Assembly (NCBI GenBank): GCA_017656255.1
Contig: JACDOE010000005.1
Location: forward strand, 96,704 to 160,703
Direction: 5' to 3'
From: Bacillaceae bacterium
GTDB taxonomy: Bacteria > Bacillota > Bacilli > JACDOE01
Length of the DNA: 64,000 nucleotides
Positions 55,325 through 64,000 of the stretch are shown piece by piece. The notes beneath the pieces are model-generated. The model made no database searches. It was not told the DNA's origin and was given only the letters and a program-made list of their open reading frames with translations. Position 1 is the first letter of the stretch; each line of letters starts with the position of its first letter. Position numbers and translations under genes: made by a program.

Positions 55325-56518
55325 ATGCAGTCCACTTCAGAAATCATCAAAAAAACGGAGAAATACGGAGCCCGGAATTATCACCCACTGCCGATCGTTG
55401 TGACCAGGGCGGAAGGTGTCTGGGTGGAAGATCCGGAAGGAAATAAATATATGGATATGCTGAGTGCCTATTCCGCGGTCAATCAGGGGCACCGGCATCC
55501 CGAAATTATACGGGCCTTGAAGGAACAGGCGGACCGGGTCACGCTGACATCACGGGCTTTTCATCATGATCGGCTCGGCGATTTTTATGAGCAGGTATCA
55601 CGCATTACCGGAAAAGAGATGGTACTCCCGATGAATACCGGGGCGGAAGCGGTGGAAACCGCCATTAAGGCAGCCCGGCGCTGGGCCTATGACAAAAAGG
55701 GCGTGGCGGATAATCAGGCTGAGATCATAGCCTGTGAAGGAAACTTTCATGGCCGGACCATGACCGCGGTATCGCTTTCTTCGGAAGAAGAATACAAGCG
55801 GGGATTCGGTCCCATGCTTCCAGGAATCAAACTGATTCCGTATGGTGATGTTAAGGCACTCAAAGAAGCAATCACTGAAAATACGGCCGCGTTTTTACTG
55901 GAACCGATCCAGGGGGAAGCGGGAATCCGGATTCCGCCGGAAGGATTTTTAAAAGAAGCCTATCAGGTCTGTAAGGCGAACAATGTGTTGTTTATGGCGG
56001 ATGAAATCCAGACCGGACTGGGCCGGACCGGCCGCACCTTTGCCTGTGACTGGGAAGACGTCACACCGGATGTCTACATCCTCGGTAAGGCACTTGGCGG
56101 AGGGGTATTTCCCGTTTCCTGCGTTGCGGCTGATGAAGAGATCCTCGGGGTGTTCGAACCCGGGTCACATGGTTCCACCTTCGGCGGTAACCCCATGGCC
56201 AGTGCCGTCGGCGTTGCGTCTTTGAAAGTGATTGAAGAAGAGAAGCTCGCTGAACGTTCGAAGGAACTGGGGGAATATTTTTTGGAGAGGCTTCAGTCAA
56301 TCAAAAACCCGGCGATCAAGGAAATTCGTGGCCGGGGATTGTTCATCGGGGTGGAACTGCATGAAGCAGCCCGCCCGTATGCTGAAAAATTAAAGGAAGA
56401 AGGCCTGTTGTGCAAGGAAACCCATGACACCGTGATCCGATTCGCCCCACCGCTGGTCATTACAAAGGAAGAACTGGACTGGGCGATTGAACGGATTGAG
56501 AAGGTGCTGGCGGGATAG
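55325..56518 (+). CDS. rocD: Ornithine aminotransferase
   Basis: 397 residues from ATG 55325 after GGGGAGG; the open frame extends upstream without a ribosome site. Class III aminotransferase with [14 protein letters not shown] at the start, [36 protein letters not shown] and the PLP lysine in [13 protein letters not shown] (Lys255). It converts ornithine and 2-oxoglutarate to glutamate semialdehyde, feeding proline or glutamate. Class III enzymes also include diaminobutyrate transaminases, so a side role in ectoine breakdown cannot be excluded. Confidence 0.9.
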   Translation: MQSTSEIIKKTEKYGARNYHPLPIVVTRAEGVWVEDPEGNKYMDMLSAYSAVNQGHRHPEIIRALKEQADRVTLTSRAFHHDRLGDFYEQVSRITGKEMVLPMNTGAEAVETAIKAARRWAYDKKGVADNQAEIIACEGNFHGRTMTAVSLSSEEEYKRGFGPMLPGIKLIPYGDVKALKEAITENTAAFLLEPIQGEAGIRIPPEGFLKEAYQVCKANNVLFMADEIQTGLGRTGRTFACDWEDVTPDVYILGKALGGGVFPVSCVAADEEILGVFEPGSHGSTFGGNPMASAVGVASLKVIEEEKLAERSKELGEYFLERLQSIKNPAIKEIRGRGLFIGVELHEAARPYAEKLKEEGLLCKETHDTVIRFAPPLVITKEELDWAIERIEKVLAG

Positions 56519-56540
56519 ATCGACACACTGAAATTCAATG

Positions 56541-56577
56541 AGTGGGACGACACAGGGGGTTGTCCCGCTTTTTGTTT
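56541..56577 (+). terminator. Terminator after rocD
   Basis: An AGTGGGAC/GTCCCGCT stem with wobble pairs, followed by long T-runs. Confidence 0.75.
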
Positions 56578-56738
56578 TTTTATATCGTTAATGAGATGGA
56601 ACAAAACGTACATAAACAGGGTAAAAGGTGACTATATATCAAACATGACATGCCAGAGTACTTGCCATAACAATATGAATTATTATACGATTAAGATAAT
56701 TTATAAAGAAAATACTAGTTTAAAAGGAGGAGTTTTTT

Positions 56739-57527
56739 TTGAATTTGTTTTCCAGAACTTTTCTGGTTGGACTCCTGTCCGTGATCCTTGTACTTGGACT
56801 GGCCGGATGTGGTACCGGGACTTCCGGCAACAGCGGGGCAGGGGGTGAAAAAATAACCATCGGCACCGATACCAGCTTTGTCCCCTTTGAATACTTGAAT
56901 CAGGAAACCGGTGAATATGAAGGGTTTGATATCGACCTTGTCAAAGCGCTCATGGAAGAAGTGGGACTGGATTATGAACTGAAGCCGATGGACTTCAATG
57001 CCTTGATTCCGTCGCTGCAATCCGGTGATATCGACATGGCAATCGCCGGTATGACCATCAAGGAATCACGCAAAGAAGTAGTGGATTTTACCCGTCCGTA
57101 TTATGATGCCGGACTGTTGATTCTGGTCCGCCAAGATACAACGGACATCAACGGGGTGGATGATTTGAAAGGAAAAGTCATCGCCACCAAGCAGGGAACG
57201 ACAAGTTTTGATTTTGCCAAGTCGATTGAAGGCACGAAGAAAGTCGTTCCGTTCCCGAACATCGACCAGGCCTATCTGGAACTTGAAAAAGGCGGGGCGG
57301 ACGCTGTTCTCTTTGATTCTCCCAACGTCCTCTATTATGCCAACAATAAAGGGAAAGACTCGGTTAAAGTGGTGGGCGACCTGCTGCAGGGTCAACAATA
57401 CGGGATTGCCTTCCCGAAAGGAAGCGAACTTCGTGACAGAGTGGATGAAGCCCTTGGCAAGTTGATGGAAAACGGCACCTATGATGAACTGTATAAAAAA
57501 TGGTTTGGAGAAAAACCCGGAAATTAA
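56739..57527 (+). CDS. Polar amino-acid ABC transporter substrate-binding lipoprotein
   Basis: 262 residues from a TTG start after AAAAGGAGGAG. Signal peptide with lipobox LAGC (Cys24), a Gly/Ser linker, then a family 3 binding domain (ITIGTDTSFVPFEYLNQETGEYEGFD) typical of glutamine and other polar amino-acid binders. Membrane-anchored partner of the permease and ATPase that follow. Ligand unknown. Confidence 0.87.
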   Translation: MNLFSRTFLVGLLSVILVLGLAGCGTGTSGNSGAGGEKITIGTDTSFVPFEYLNQETGEYEGFDIDLVKALMEEVGLDYELKPMDFNALIPSLQSGDIDMAIAGMTIKESRKEVVDFTRPYYDAGLLILVRQDTTDINGVDDLKGKVIATKQGTTSFDFAKSIEGTKKVVPFPNIDQAYLELEKGGADAVLFDSPNVLYYANNKGKDSVKVVGDLLQGQQYGIAFPKGSELRDRVDEALGKLMENGTYDELYKKWFGEKPGN

Positions 57528-57555
57528 TGAATTTTGCTGAATTTAATATTATACT

Positions 57556-57590
57556 AGAGGCGTAACACTCTGTGGTTACGCCTCTTTTTC
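57556..57590 (+). terminator. Hairpin between binding protein and permease genes
   Basis: AGAGGCGTAAC and GTTACGCCTCT form a perfect 11-bp stem followed by five T residues. It is likely a partial terminator that lowers permease expression relative to the binding protein. Confidence 0.8.
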
Positions 57591-57607
57591 AACAGGGAGG
57601 AGTAATC

Positions 57608-58276
57608 ATGCCAAACAGAATCAACATCGACTGGAGCTATGCATTAGATGCCATGCCCTACCTGCTGATGGGGGCGAAATATACAGTTATTATTACGGTT
57701 TTCGGACTTTTGATCGGTTTTTTTATCGGAGTATTATCGGGGATGGGACGCCTGTCCCAGAACAAAATTGTCTATGGACTCGTTACCGGTTATATTGAAA
57801 TTATTCGCGGGACCCCGATTCTGGTACAGGCCATCTGGATCTATTTTGCCCTGCCGGTCATTATCGGAATCAATATTAATAGTATTACTGCGGGGATCAT
57901 TGCCATCTCCATCAATTCCGGTGCTTACATTGCGGAAATTGTACGCGGTTCCATTCAATCGATTGACCGCGGACAGGTAGAAGCGGGAAGATCCCTGGGC
58001 CTGACCGGGATGCAGACCTTTGTTCATATCATCTGGCCCCAGGCGTTCAAGCGAATGATACCACCGCTGGGTAACCAGTTCATCATCAGTCTGAAAGACA
58101 CGTCCATTCTGACGGTCATTGCCGTACCGGAACTGGTGCGAAAGTCTCAGGAAGTGGTCGCAGAAAATTTCCGTTCTTTTGAGATTTATACGGCGGCAGC
58201 ACTTTTGTACCTTGTGATGACGCTTACGATATCGACCATACTCAGAACGATTGAAAGGAGATTGGATGTCAGTTGA
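57608..58276 (+). CDS. Polar amino-acid ABC transporter permease
   Basis: 222 residues from ATG 57608 after AGGGAGGAG. HisMQ/GlnP-type permease with about five helices and the EAA loop ([19 protein letters not shown]). Its stop overlaps the TTG start of the ATPase gene. A single permease gene suggests a homodimeric channel. Confidence 0.88.
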   Translation: MPNRINIDWSYALDAMPYLLMGAKYTVIITVFGLLIGFFIGVLSGMGRLSQNKIVYGLVTGYIEIIRGTPILVQAIWIYFALPVIIGININSITAGIIAISINSGAYIAEIVRGSIQSIDRGQVEAGRSLGLTGMQTFVHIIWPQAFKRMIPPLGNQFIISLKDTSILTVIAVPELVRKSQEVVAENFRSFEIYTAAALLYLVMTLTISTILRTIERRLDVS

Positions 58277-59001
58277 TTATTCAGGTAAAAGATCTTCACA
58301 AATCATTTGGTTCACTGGAAGTGTTGAAGGGAATAAACTGTAACATCGAGGAAAAAGAAGTGGTCTGCGTGATCGGTCCTTCCGGTTCCGGTAAAAGTAC
58401 ATTTCTCAGGTGTCTGAATCTCCTCGAGGACATCACAAGCGGCCAGGTGATCATCGATGGTCACGACCTGACGGATCCGAAAACGGATGTCAATGCAGTG
58501 CGGACCGAAGTGGGAATGGTTTTTCAGCGGTTTAATCTCTTTCCCCATAAAACGGTACTGGAAAATGTGACCCTTGCCCCGGTTAAAGTCAGGAAAATGT
58601 CTGAACAAGAAGCGCGGCAGAATGGAATCGAATTGCTTCAAAAGGTTGGGTTGGAGGACAAAGCAGATGTCTATCCGGATAATCTGTCCGGAGGACAGAT
58701 GCAGCGTGTCGCAATAGCACGGGCGCTGGCCATGAACCCGAAAATCATGCTGTTTGATGAACCGACTTCTGCGCTGGACCCGGAACTGGTCGGCGAAGTG
58801 CTGTCGGTTATGAAAGATCTCGCCCGGGAGGGCATGACCATGGTCGTGGTGACGCACGAAATGGGATTTGCCCGTGAAGTGGGAGACCGGGTGATTTTTA
58901 TGGATCAGGGTGTTATCATGGAAGAGGGAGCACCGGAACAGATCTTTGAAAACCCTCAGAATGAAAGAACTAGGTCATTTTTACGCAAGGTCTATTCATA
59001 A
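58273..59001 (+). CDS. Polar amino-acid ABC transporter ATP-binding protein (GlnQ-like)
   Basis: 242 residues from TTG 58273. Walker [10 protein letters not shown], signature LSGGQMQR, Walker [14 protein letters not shown] and switch [12 protein letters not shown] are intact. It powers uptake through the adjacent permease. Very similar in layout to ehuA but a separate system. Confidence 0.9.
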   Translation: MIIQVKDLHKSFGSLEVLKGINCNIEEKEVVCVIGPSGSGKSTFLRCLNLLEDITSGQVIIDGHDLTDPKTDVNAVRTEVGMVFQRFNLFPHKTVLENVTLAPVKVRKMSEQEARQNGIELLQKVGLEDKADVYPDNLSGGQMQRVAIARALAMNPKIMLFDEPTSALDPELVGEVLSVMKDLAREGMTMVVVTHEMGFAREVGDRVIFMDQGVIMEEGAPEQIFENPQNERTRSFLRKVYS

Positions 59002-59073
59002 GCTTTAGGGAACCAGGGTGAATGGATCCCTTTGCCTCTACTTTTCTAACTTAAAGGGAAGGAGCGTGGTAAC

Positions 59074-59898
59074 ATGTTTAAAGTTGCTGCCATTCAAATG
59101 AAAGTTCTTCCCGGTAAGGTGAAGGAGAATCGAAAGAAAGCGACCCGTATGGTGAAACAGGCGGCGGCTGCCGGTGCAGAACTGGTAGTTCTTCCGGAAT
59201 TCTGGTTGTCCGGTTATCACCTGACATCGGAAGAATTCAGGCCGCTGGGCGAAACGCCATACGGAGAGACGGTCACCCGTTTTCGAGAACTGGCGAGAAA
59301 CCTGCAGATTATCATGGTGGTTCCTTTTCTGGAGAATCGAGATGGAGATTTGTATGTGTCCGCTGCAGTCATCGAACGGTCGGGTGAACTCCTCGGCATC
59401 TATCGAAAAACTTACCTCTGGGGAAAAGAAAGTGACACATTTGTGCCCGGCGAAAAGTATTATCCGGTTTTTGATACGTCTCTGGGTAAACTGGGCGTTC
59501 TCATCTGTTATGACGCGGAGTTCCCGGAACCGGCCCGTTTGTTGGCCCTTCAGGGTGCGCAGCTGGTTGTAGTTCCGTCTGTCTGGAGTCTGGAAGCCGA
59601 ACCCCGCTGGGATATCCAGCTTCCGGCCCGTGCCCTGGACAATACGGTCTTCGTGCTGGGGACCAACACAACCGGTAACGGCAGTTGCGGCAAGAGCAAA
59701 CTGGTAGCGCCAGACGGCCGTGTCCTGAAACAGGTGGAGCGTGAAGAGGAAGCCATTTTGATTCACGATGTGGATTTTAAATTGCTTACCACTACCAGAG
59801 AACGTATTCCGTATCTCCAGGATTACGATACGATGTTGACACCGGGTGGAAACGAATATTATCACCCGTATGAACTTCAGGAAAACAGGAGGGCTTAA
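59074..59898 (+). CDS. Nitrilase-superfamily amidohydrolase
   Basis: 274 residues. The catalytic triad is visible: Glu42 (LPEFWLSGY), Lys112 (YRKTYLWG) and Cys145 (LICYDAEFPEPAR). The family hydrolyses amides or carbamoyl groups (omega-amidase, carbamoylputrescine amidase and others). It lies 72 bases after the amino-acid importer genes, so the imported compound may be its substrate. That link is inference. Confidence 0.87.
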   Translation: MFKVAAIQMKVLPGKVKENRKKATRMVKQAAAAGAELVVLPEFWLSGYHLTSEEFRPLGETPYGETVTRFRELARNLQIIMVVPFLENRDGDLYVSAAVIERSGELLGIYRKTYLWGKESDTFVPGEKYYPVFDTSLGKLGVLICYDAEFPEPARLLALQGAQLVVVPSVWSLEAEPRWDIQLPARALDNTVFVLGTNTTGNGSCGKSKLVAPDGRVLKQVEREEEAILIHDVDFKLLTTTRERIPYLQDYDTMLTPGGNEYYHPYELQENRRA

Positions 59899-59903
59899 GC
59901 GTT

Positions 59904-60722
59904 TTGTCATATGTCGGCTATTTCAATAAGATGGAATCGGTGAAAGAAGACCCGGTCAAATACTACCTGCCGCTGGGAGAAGAGAAAATTGAACTCAACA
60001 CGTTTGTGGGGAAACAGGTGAAGTTGACGTTTTTAAATGAGATTGCCTGCATTCACTGCGGTCGCAAAATCAAAAAAACGTTTAACAACGGATCCTGTTA
60101 TCCCTGTTTTAAGAAACTGCCTGAGAATGATCTGTGTATCGTCAAGCCCCACGAGTGCCATTTTGAAAAAGGAACGTGCCGCGACGAATCGTTTGGGGAA
60201 TCTCACTGCATGATTCCCCATTATGTTTACCTGGCAGTCAGCAGTGGGGTCAAGGTCGGAATCACCCGCAAAACCAATCATCTGACACGCTGGGTGGATC
60301 AGGGAGCGATACGCGCTATTCCGATTGCGGAAGTTCCGACCCGCAAGATGGCGGGAGAACTGGAAGTTCATCTCAGTCAGCATCTGCCGGACAAAACGGA
60401 CTGGCGCAAGATGCTGAAAGGAGATGTGGAGGGAGATGTGGATCTGCTCAAGTTGAGAGAAGAGGTTTATAATTATTTCCCCGAGGCGTTTAAGCCTTTT
60501 ATTCTGCGGGAAGAGGAATGGGTGGAGATTACCTACCCGATCATGGAATCGCTGGAAAAAATCAAGAGTTATAACCTGGACAAGCAGCCGGAAATTGAGG
60601 ATCGCCTGATCGGGATCAAGGGCCAGTACCTGATTTTTGCCGGCGGGGTCCTGAATGTTCGGAAGTTTTCCGGGTACAAGATGGAGCTGGCGGTTGTCCA
60701 TGATGAGCAGCAATCCGCATGA
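59904..60722 (+). CDS. DUF2797 family protein
   Basis: 272 residues from TTG 59904; its AGGAGGG lies within the end of the amidase gene, so the two are coupled. Cysteine pairs CIHCGRK and CYPCFK form a probable zinc ribbon, followed by the family block IVKPHECHFEKGTCRD and VGITRKTNHLTRWVDQGA. The KVGITR region resembles GIY-YIG-type folds. The function of DUF2797 is unknown. Confidence 0.8.
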   Translation: MSYVGYFNKMESVKEDPVKYYLPLGEEKIELNTFVGKQVKLTFLNEIACIHCGRKIKKTFNNGSCYPCFKKLPENDLCIVKPHECHFEKGTCRDESFGESHCMIPHYVYLAVSSGVKVGITRKTNHLTRWVDQGAIRAIPIAEVPTRKMAGELEVHLSQHLPDKTDWRKMLKGDVEGDVDLLKLREEVYNYFPEAFKPFILREEEWVEITYPIMESLEKIKSYNLDKQPEIEDRLIGIKGQYLIFAGGVLNVRKFSGYKMELAVVHDEQQSA

Positions 60723-60782
60723 CTGGCGATCCATTTTCCACCATTGAAATTTATACTTGATAGTACCCATACCGGGTGCCCA

Positions 60783-60822
60783 TAAAAAAAAGAACCGACT
60801 TTATTAAAATGAAGTCGGTTCT
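60783..60822 (-). terminator. Terminator after the acidic lipoprotein gene
   Basis: On the minus strand AGAACCGACTT pairs with AAGTCGGTTCT and is followed by eight T residues. Confidence 0.85.
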
Positions 60823-60835
60823 GTCTGTTTCATGA

Positions 60836-61153
60836 TTAGTTAGTTGTTGTTGAGGTACTGTCTGTACTTTCGCCGTCATCACTGGATTCACTGCTGTCTG
60901 TAGAAGAATCTTCAGTTGCGTCGTTTTCGGAAGTCTCTTCATCCTGTTCAGTTGCGTCAGATTCAGCAGCATCTGAATCTTCCGTTCCACTGGTTTCAGA
61001 AGTGCCTTCTGTTTCAGTAGCATCATCCGTTGCAGGAACATTCGTGTCTTCGGTTTCCGTGGTATCTGCCGGTTGCTCGCCTCCGGAGCATGCAACAAGG
61101 CCACCCATTAACATTAAAGCGACCAGGCTAACACTTAACCATTTCTTGAACAT
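60836..61153 (-). CDS. Acidic low-complexity lipoprotein
   Basis: 105 residues from ATG 61153 after GGGGGAAA. A lipoprotein signal peptide (MFKKWLSVSLVALMLMGGLVAC, lipobox LVAC) is followed by ~80 residues almost wholly of Glu, Asp, Thr and Ser (for example EDSDAAESDATEQDEETSEN). It would be anchored outside the membrane as a disordered, highly negative chain. It sits beside the two-component system and may be one of its targets. No enzymatic role is visible. Confidence 0.75.
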   Translation of the reverse strand: MFKKWLSVSLVALMLMGGLVACSGGEQPADTTETEDTNVPATDDATETEGTSETSGTEDSDAAESDATEQDEETSENDATEDSSTDSSESSDDGESTDSTSTTTN

Positions 61154-61260
61154 AGCATGTTTCCCCCTTTGATTTTTGTTGTAGTATTGATACATCTACA
61201 AGATACACAGGAAAAGTTAACACGCTATGTTCTAAGTTTTAAAAATTTATGACCCTTTTG

Positions 61261-62736
61261 TTAAAAATTTATGGCCTTGTCCGTCTTACTGTTATCCAGT
61301 TTGTTTATCTGTGGCAACCATACCGTAAACACCGTTCCGACACCCGGCTCACTTTGCACCTCTATTTTTCCATCATGCAATTCCACCAGTTGTTTTACGA
61401 TGGACAGCCCAAGCCCTGTTCCATCATTCTTTTTGGTTCGAACCCGATCCACTTTAAAAAAACGCTCCCAGATACGGGTCAGATCGTCTTCAGAAATTCC
61501 GATTCCTGTATCACGAACCATGATTTTAATATACTTCCCATCTTCCTCAGCAGATAACGTCACCTGGCCTTCTTCTGTAAATTTAACTGCATTTTTTACC
61601 AGGTTTTGGATGATCTGAAAAACTCTGTCCCTGTCGCCATAAACCCGGGGAAGAGATGAGGGTACTTGTACCATGATACGGGATTTTTTTTGTTTGGCCT
61701 CTTGCTGAAACATCCATGCCACTTTTTGCAATAACGCTTCCACATCAACAGGCACTCTGGAAAGAACCAGATCATGATTCTCCAGTTTGATTAAATCCAT
61801 TAAGTCATTTACCATTCGATTCAAATGCATCGTTTCCTGATACATAGCCTGGTAGTAACGTTGACGGGCATCTTCATCCTCTATAAGTCCATCCTGCAGG
61901 GCTTCAAGAAATCCCTGCATGGCTGTCAGGGGCGTCCTTAACTCATGCGATATGTTAGCAAAAAAATCATTGCGAATTTGATCCAGCCGTCTGCGTTCTT
62001 TTTCCCCTGCTTCCAATTTTTCTGCCAGGGTATTGATCGTTTGTGCCAGATCACCAATCTCTGCCGTACTTTCGATTTCTACTCGCCGGTCATAATTCCC
62101 CATCCCAATCTCGGCAGCGGTTCTTTCAATTTTTTTGAGAGGACGTGAAATAGACCAGGATAAATAGGAGACCATCACGGTGGACAATAGGATTCCAAAT
62201 AAGGTGGCCCAAAGGATCGTTTCCCTCATATTTGAGAATGCTTCCGTGATGCCTTCTATCGGAGCATGCAGCACGATTCCACCGTACAATTCATCCTGCT
62301 TGCCCCAGGGAACGACCACCGATAACATGGGTTTATCCAGTCCTTCAAAGGTGCTGCTATTCAATTCCTGAATCACATCTTTACCATTTTTCACCTTATC
62401 CACAATAGACGGGTGAATCGATTTTCCAATAAAAACCTCATCTTTCATAGAGGTGGCGATGATCTCACCATTGTTATTAAAAACCCAGATTCTGGCTTCA
62501 AAGGAACGATCCAAAAATGATAAAAGGGAAAGTTTCCCTTCGTCAATCCGGTTGCTGTCCTGAAGTGCGCCATTAACCTGTTTGGCTTTGCGAAGTAGTT
62601 CTTCCTGTTTGGTTTCATAGATAAATTCCTTGGTAAAGAAGGACATGAAAAGTCCCGAAACACCCAGTCCCAACAAAACGGTCACCAGATAACTGACAAG
62701 TAGTCGAACAAATAAATTACTGGTGAAAATATTCAT
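61261..62736 (-). CDS. Sensor histidine kinase of an OmpR-type two-component system
   Basis: 491 residues. Two membrane helices (about 11-32 and 170-190) enclose an extracellular sensor domain of about 135 residues with a PAS/Cache-like pattern (FEARIWVFNNNGEIIATS). Then HAMP (about 191-245), HisKA with His264 in ISHELRTP, and HATPase_c (NLVKNAVKFT; DTGIGIS; GTGLGLSIVKQ). Its start overlaps the regulator stop by one base (TAATG). The signal is unknown. Confidence 0.9.
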   Translation of the reverse strand: MNIFTSNLFVRLLVSYLVTVLLGLGVSGLFMSFFTKEFIYETKQEELLRKAKQVNGALQDSNRIDEGKLSLLSFLDRSFEARIWVFNNNGEIIATSMKDEVFIGKSIHPSIVDKVKNGKDVIQELNSSTFEGLDKPMLSVVVPWGKQDELYGGIVLHAPIEGITEAFSNMRETILWATLFGILLSTVMVSYLSWSISRPLKKIERTAAEIGMGNYDRRVEIESTAEIGDLAQTINTLAEKLEAGEKERRRLDQIRNDFFANISHELRTPLTAMQGFLEALQDGLIEDEDARQRYYQAMYQETMHLNRMVNDLMDLIKLENHDLVLSRVPVDVEALLQKVAWMFQQEAKQKKSRIMVQVPSSLPRVYGDRDRVFQIIQNLVKNAVKFTEEGQVTLSAEEDGKYIKIMVRDTGIGISEDDLTRIWERFFKVDRVRTKKNDGTGLGLSIVKQLVELHDGKIEVQSEPGVGTVFTVWLPQINKLDNSKTDKAINF

Positions 62737-63428
62737 TAATTTTCCACCTCAAATTTGTATCCAACTCCCCATATGGTATGAACGTAATTTTTCAATTTCC
62801 CCAGACGTTTTCTAATTTTTTTAATGTGGACGTCAACCGTTCTTTCGTCTCCAAAATAATCAAATCCCCAGATACTTTCCAAAAGTTGTTCTCTTGTAAA
62901 CACCGTTCCGGGTGATTTACAAAGATGAACAAATAGGTCAAATTCCTTGGGTCTGAATAACACTTTTTCGCCTGATACGATAATCTCTCTTTTGGCGATA
63001 TTTATTTCAAGTTCTGGAAAACTGAGTATGATGTTGTTGTCCGTGTGTGTCTTTTCCCGGGGCTGGATTCTACGAAATATCGCTTTAATTCTTGCGACGA
63101 GTTCCCGTGGGCTAAAAGGTTTAACAACATAATCATCCGCTCCTATTTCAAGTCCCAGTACCCGATCGAATTCTTCTTCTTTTGCCGTCAACATAATAAT
63201 GGGGACGTCACTTGTTTTACGAACTTCCCGGCAAACTTCAAATCCATCCATTTCAGGCATCATCACATCAAGTATGACGATATCAGGCGTTTCGCTTTCC
63301 ACTAATTCCAGCGCCTGCCGCCCGTTTTTAGCTTCAAGCAGTTGAATTTGTAATTTCGTAAAGTATAATCTAATAATCTCACGAACATTGGGATCATCAT
63401 CAGCCACAAGTATTTTTTTTCCATTCAT
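62736..63428 (-). CDS. OmpR/PhoB-family response regulator
   Basis: 230 residues, starting at ATG 63428 nine bases after GGGGAG. Receiver with acidic Asp10-Asp12 and phosphoacceptor Asp54 (VILDVMMPEMDG), then a winged-helix DNA-binding domain (LLESIWGFDYFGDERTVDVHIKKIRKRLG). Partner of the kinase encoded directly downstream. Targets are unknown; the two acidic-protein genes flanking the pair are candidates. Confidence 0.92.
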   Translation of the reverse strand: MNGKKILVADDDPNVREIIRLYFTKLQIQLLEAKNGRQALELVESETPDIVILDVMMPEMDGFEVCREVRKTSDVPIIMLTAKEEEFDRVLGLEIGADDYVVKPFSPRELVARIKAIFRRIQPREKTHTDNNIILSFPELEINIAKREIIVSGEKVLFRPKEFDLFVHLCKSPGTVFTREQLLESIWGFDYFGDERTVDVHIKKIRKRLGKLKNYVHTIWGVGYKFEVEN

Positions 63429-63620
63429 CCAAAACATCTCCCCTGGTGAGATTGATTTTTGATTTATCCAAAAAAACACACCTCTAAATATTTCATTCGC
63501 AGTTTATTATAAATTTGTGGTATAGCAGAATGGAAATAGAAGTTAATGGAAAAAAGGAATAACATCATAATCAAAGGGGGATTGGGATACTTTATTTTAT
63601 GATTTTTATTTTCTTCAATG

Positions 63621-63650
63621 AAAAAAACCTGCACCGTTGATGTGCAGGTT
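63621..63650 (-). terminator. Terminator of the acidic-repeat gene
   Basis: On the minus strand AACCTGCAC and GTGCAGGTT pair and are followed by seven T residues. Confidence 0.85.
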
Positions 63651-63694
63651 AAATGCGGGATTTGATTATGGGTGGTTTTTTGAATAACTTAAAT

Positions 63695-64000
63695 TTACTT
63701 CAAGTTACTTACAAAACCCTGGTAGGCTGATAGTAACTGTTGAAAGAACCCGATCAAAACCTGGAATTTACTTGATGGCGACTCTTGGACATTTTCGTTG
63801 CCTGTGTCATCCGCTTCTTCAGTCGACTGCTTTTCATCAGCAACGGGTTTTTGATCGGTAGCCTGGTCGGACTCATCGGCAGGTTGTCCATCGTCAACAG
63901 CGTCCTGGCCTTCATCAGTAGCGGGTTCTTGATCGGTGGCCTGATCGGACTCCTCGACAGGTTGTCCATCGTCAGTAGCGTCCTGGCCTTCATCAGTAGC
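63695..64000 (-). CDS. Acidic 26-residue-repeat protein, C-terminal part
   Basis: The frame is open to the window edge; 101 residues are visible, no start codon. Two near-identical 26-residue units (ATDEGQDATDDG... and ATDEGQDAVDDG...) are followed by an acidic linker and a hydrophobic C-terminal helix (FQVLIGFFQQLLSAYQGFVSNLK). An open frame on the same strand with many ATGs (63993-63754) gives a basic repetitive product and is a shadow of these repeats. A terminator follows the stop codon of the frame reported here, which supports this reading. Confidence 0.7.
   Translation of the reverse strand, partial: ATDEGQDATDDGQPVEESDQATDQEPATDEGQDAVDDGQPADESDQATDQKPVADEKQSTEEADDTGNENVQESPSSKFQVLIGFFQQLLSAYQGFVSNLK
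63845..64000 (-). repeat. 78-bp tandem coding repeat, two copies
   Basis: Two units, 64000-63923 and 63922-63845, encode 26 residues each with only a few differences. More copies may lie beyond the window. Confidence 0.8.

Noticed and set aside
53811..56518. The two aminotransferase genes as the missing DoeD of the ectoine pathway
   Set aside because: They are about 37 kb from the ectoine operon. One looks like RocD and the other is a class I enzyme. Nothing ties them to ectoine use.
59002..59073. Terminator between the ABC ATPase and the amidase genes
   Set aside because: Only a weak AGGGA/TCCCT pairing with a short T-run; not enough to call, so co-transcription remains possible.
63754..63993. 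A small basic repetitive protein on the minus strand
   Set aside because: Produced by reading the 78-bp repeat in the wrong frame; the acidic frame ends at a stop next to a terminator.
1..64000. CRISPR arrays, insertion sequences, rRNA or tRNA genes
   Set aside because: No regularly spaced repeats, transposase genes, rRNA segments or cloverleaf-like sequences were found by reading. A tRNA scan was not possible here.

Overview
The window looks like chromosome from an endospore-forming member of the Bacillota. Supporting signs are strong AGGAGG-type ribosome binding sites, TTG and GTG starts, spore-coat CotF-like proteins, YfhH and YusU-type small proteins, a T-box in front of proBA, a FadR-type operator in front of fadNAE, HemAT, an SLH-domain surface protein and many intrinsic terminators. 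GC content looks close to one half by eye. A Thermoactinomycetaceae-like or halotolerant Bacillaceae-like host is an inference, not something the window proves. No rRNA, tRNA or CRISPR array was seen.

Layout. 1-3141: the tail of an EAL-domain protein and a multi-PAS sensor kinase. 3133-16824: a dedicated ectoine/hydroxyectoine island. A PucR-type regulator and eutB are read leftward. Ectoine hydrolase (doeA), eutC, a cystathionine gamma-synthase-family enzyme, an M20 deacetylase (doeB2-like), a homoserine dehydrogenase, an aldehyde dehydrogenase and the EhuBCDA ABC importer are read rightward. The usual diaminobutyrate transaminase (DoeD) and EutA are absent. The extra PLP enzyme and homoserine dehydrogenase may mark a different lower pathway. 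17192-24473: aldo/keto reductase, a VOC-methyltransferase fusion, cysteine synthase plus rhodanese, an MFS pump, small proteins and ispH. 24555-28253: small Bacillota genes, a lone receiver protein, two coat proteins and a P-loop protein with a possible Asp23-like tail. 28288-31913: T-box-controlled proline biosynthesis (proB, proA, proC).

32027-39181: a PIG-L deacetylase, the FadR-type-operator fadN-fadA-fadE beta-oxidation operon and psd. 39332-41947: a methyl-accepting protein with a switch-like leader, then a tyrosine recombinase gene bracketed by two inverted, core-site-like repeats. This is the most unusual structure in the window. 42067-50078: two unknown proteins, an AIM24-family protein, an MFS pump, glycerophosphodiesterase, HemAT, and a P1B-4 metal ATPase behind a Fur/PerR-like box. 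50343-56518: an MFS pump, the SLH protein, a class I aminotransferase and ornithine aminotransferase. 56739-60722: a second polar amino-acid ABC importer followed by a nitrilase-family amidase and a DUF2797 protein. 60836-64000: an acidic lipoprotein, a two-component system, and the C-terminal part of an acidic 26-residue-repeat protein running off the window.

Taken together, the genes suggest a salt- or drought-exposed spore former. It can import and eat ectoines, make proline on demand, degrade fatty acids and sense oxygen.
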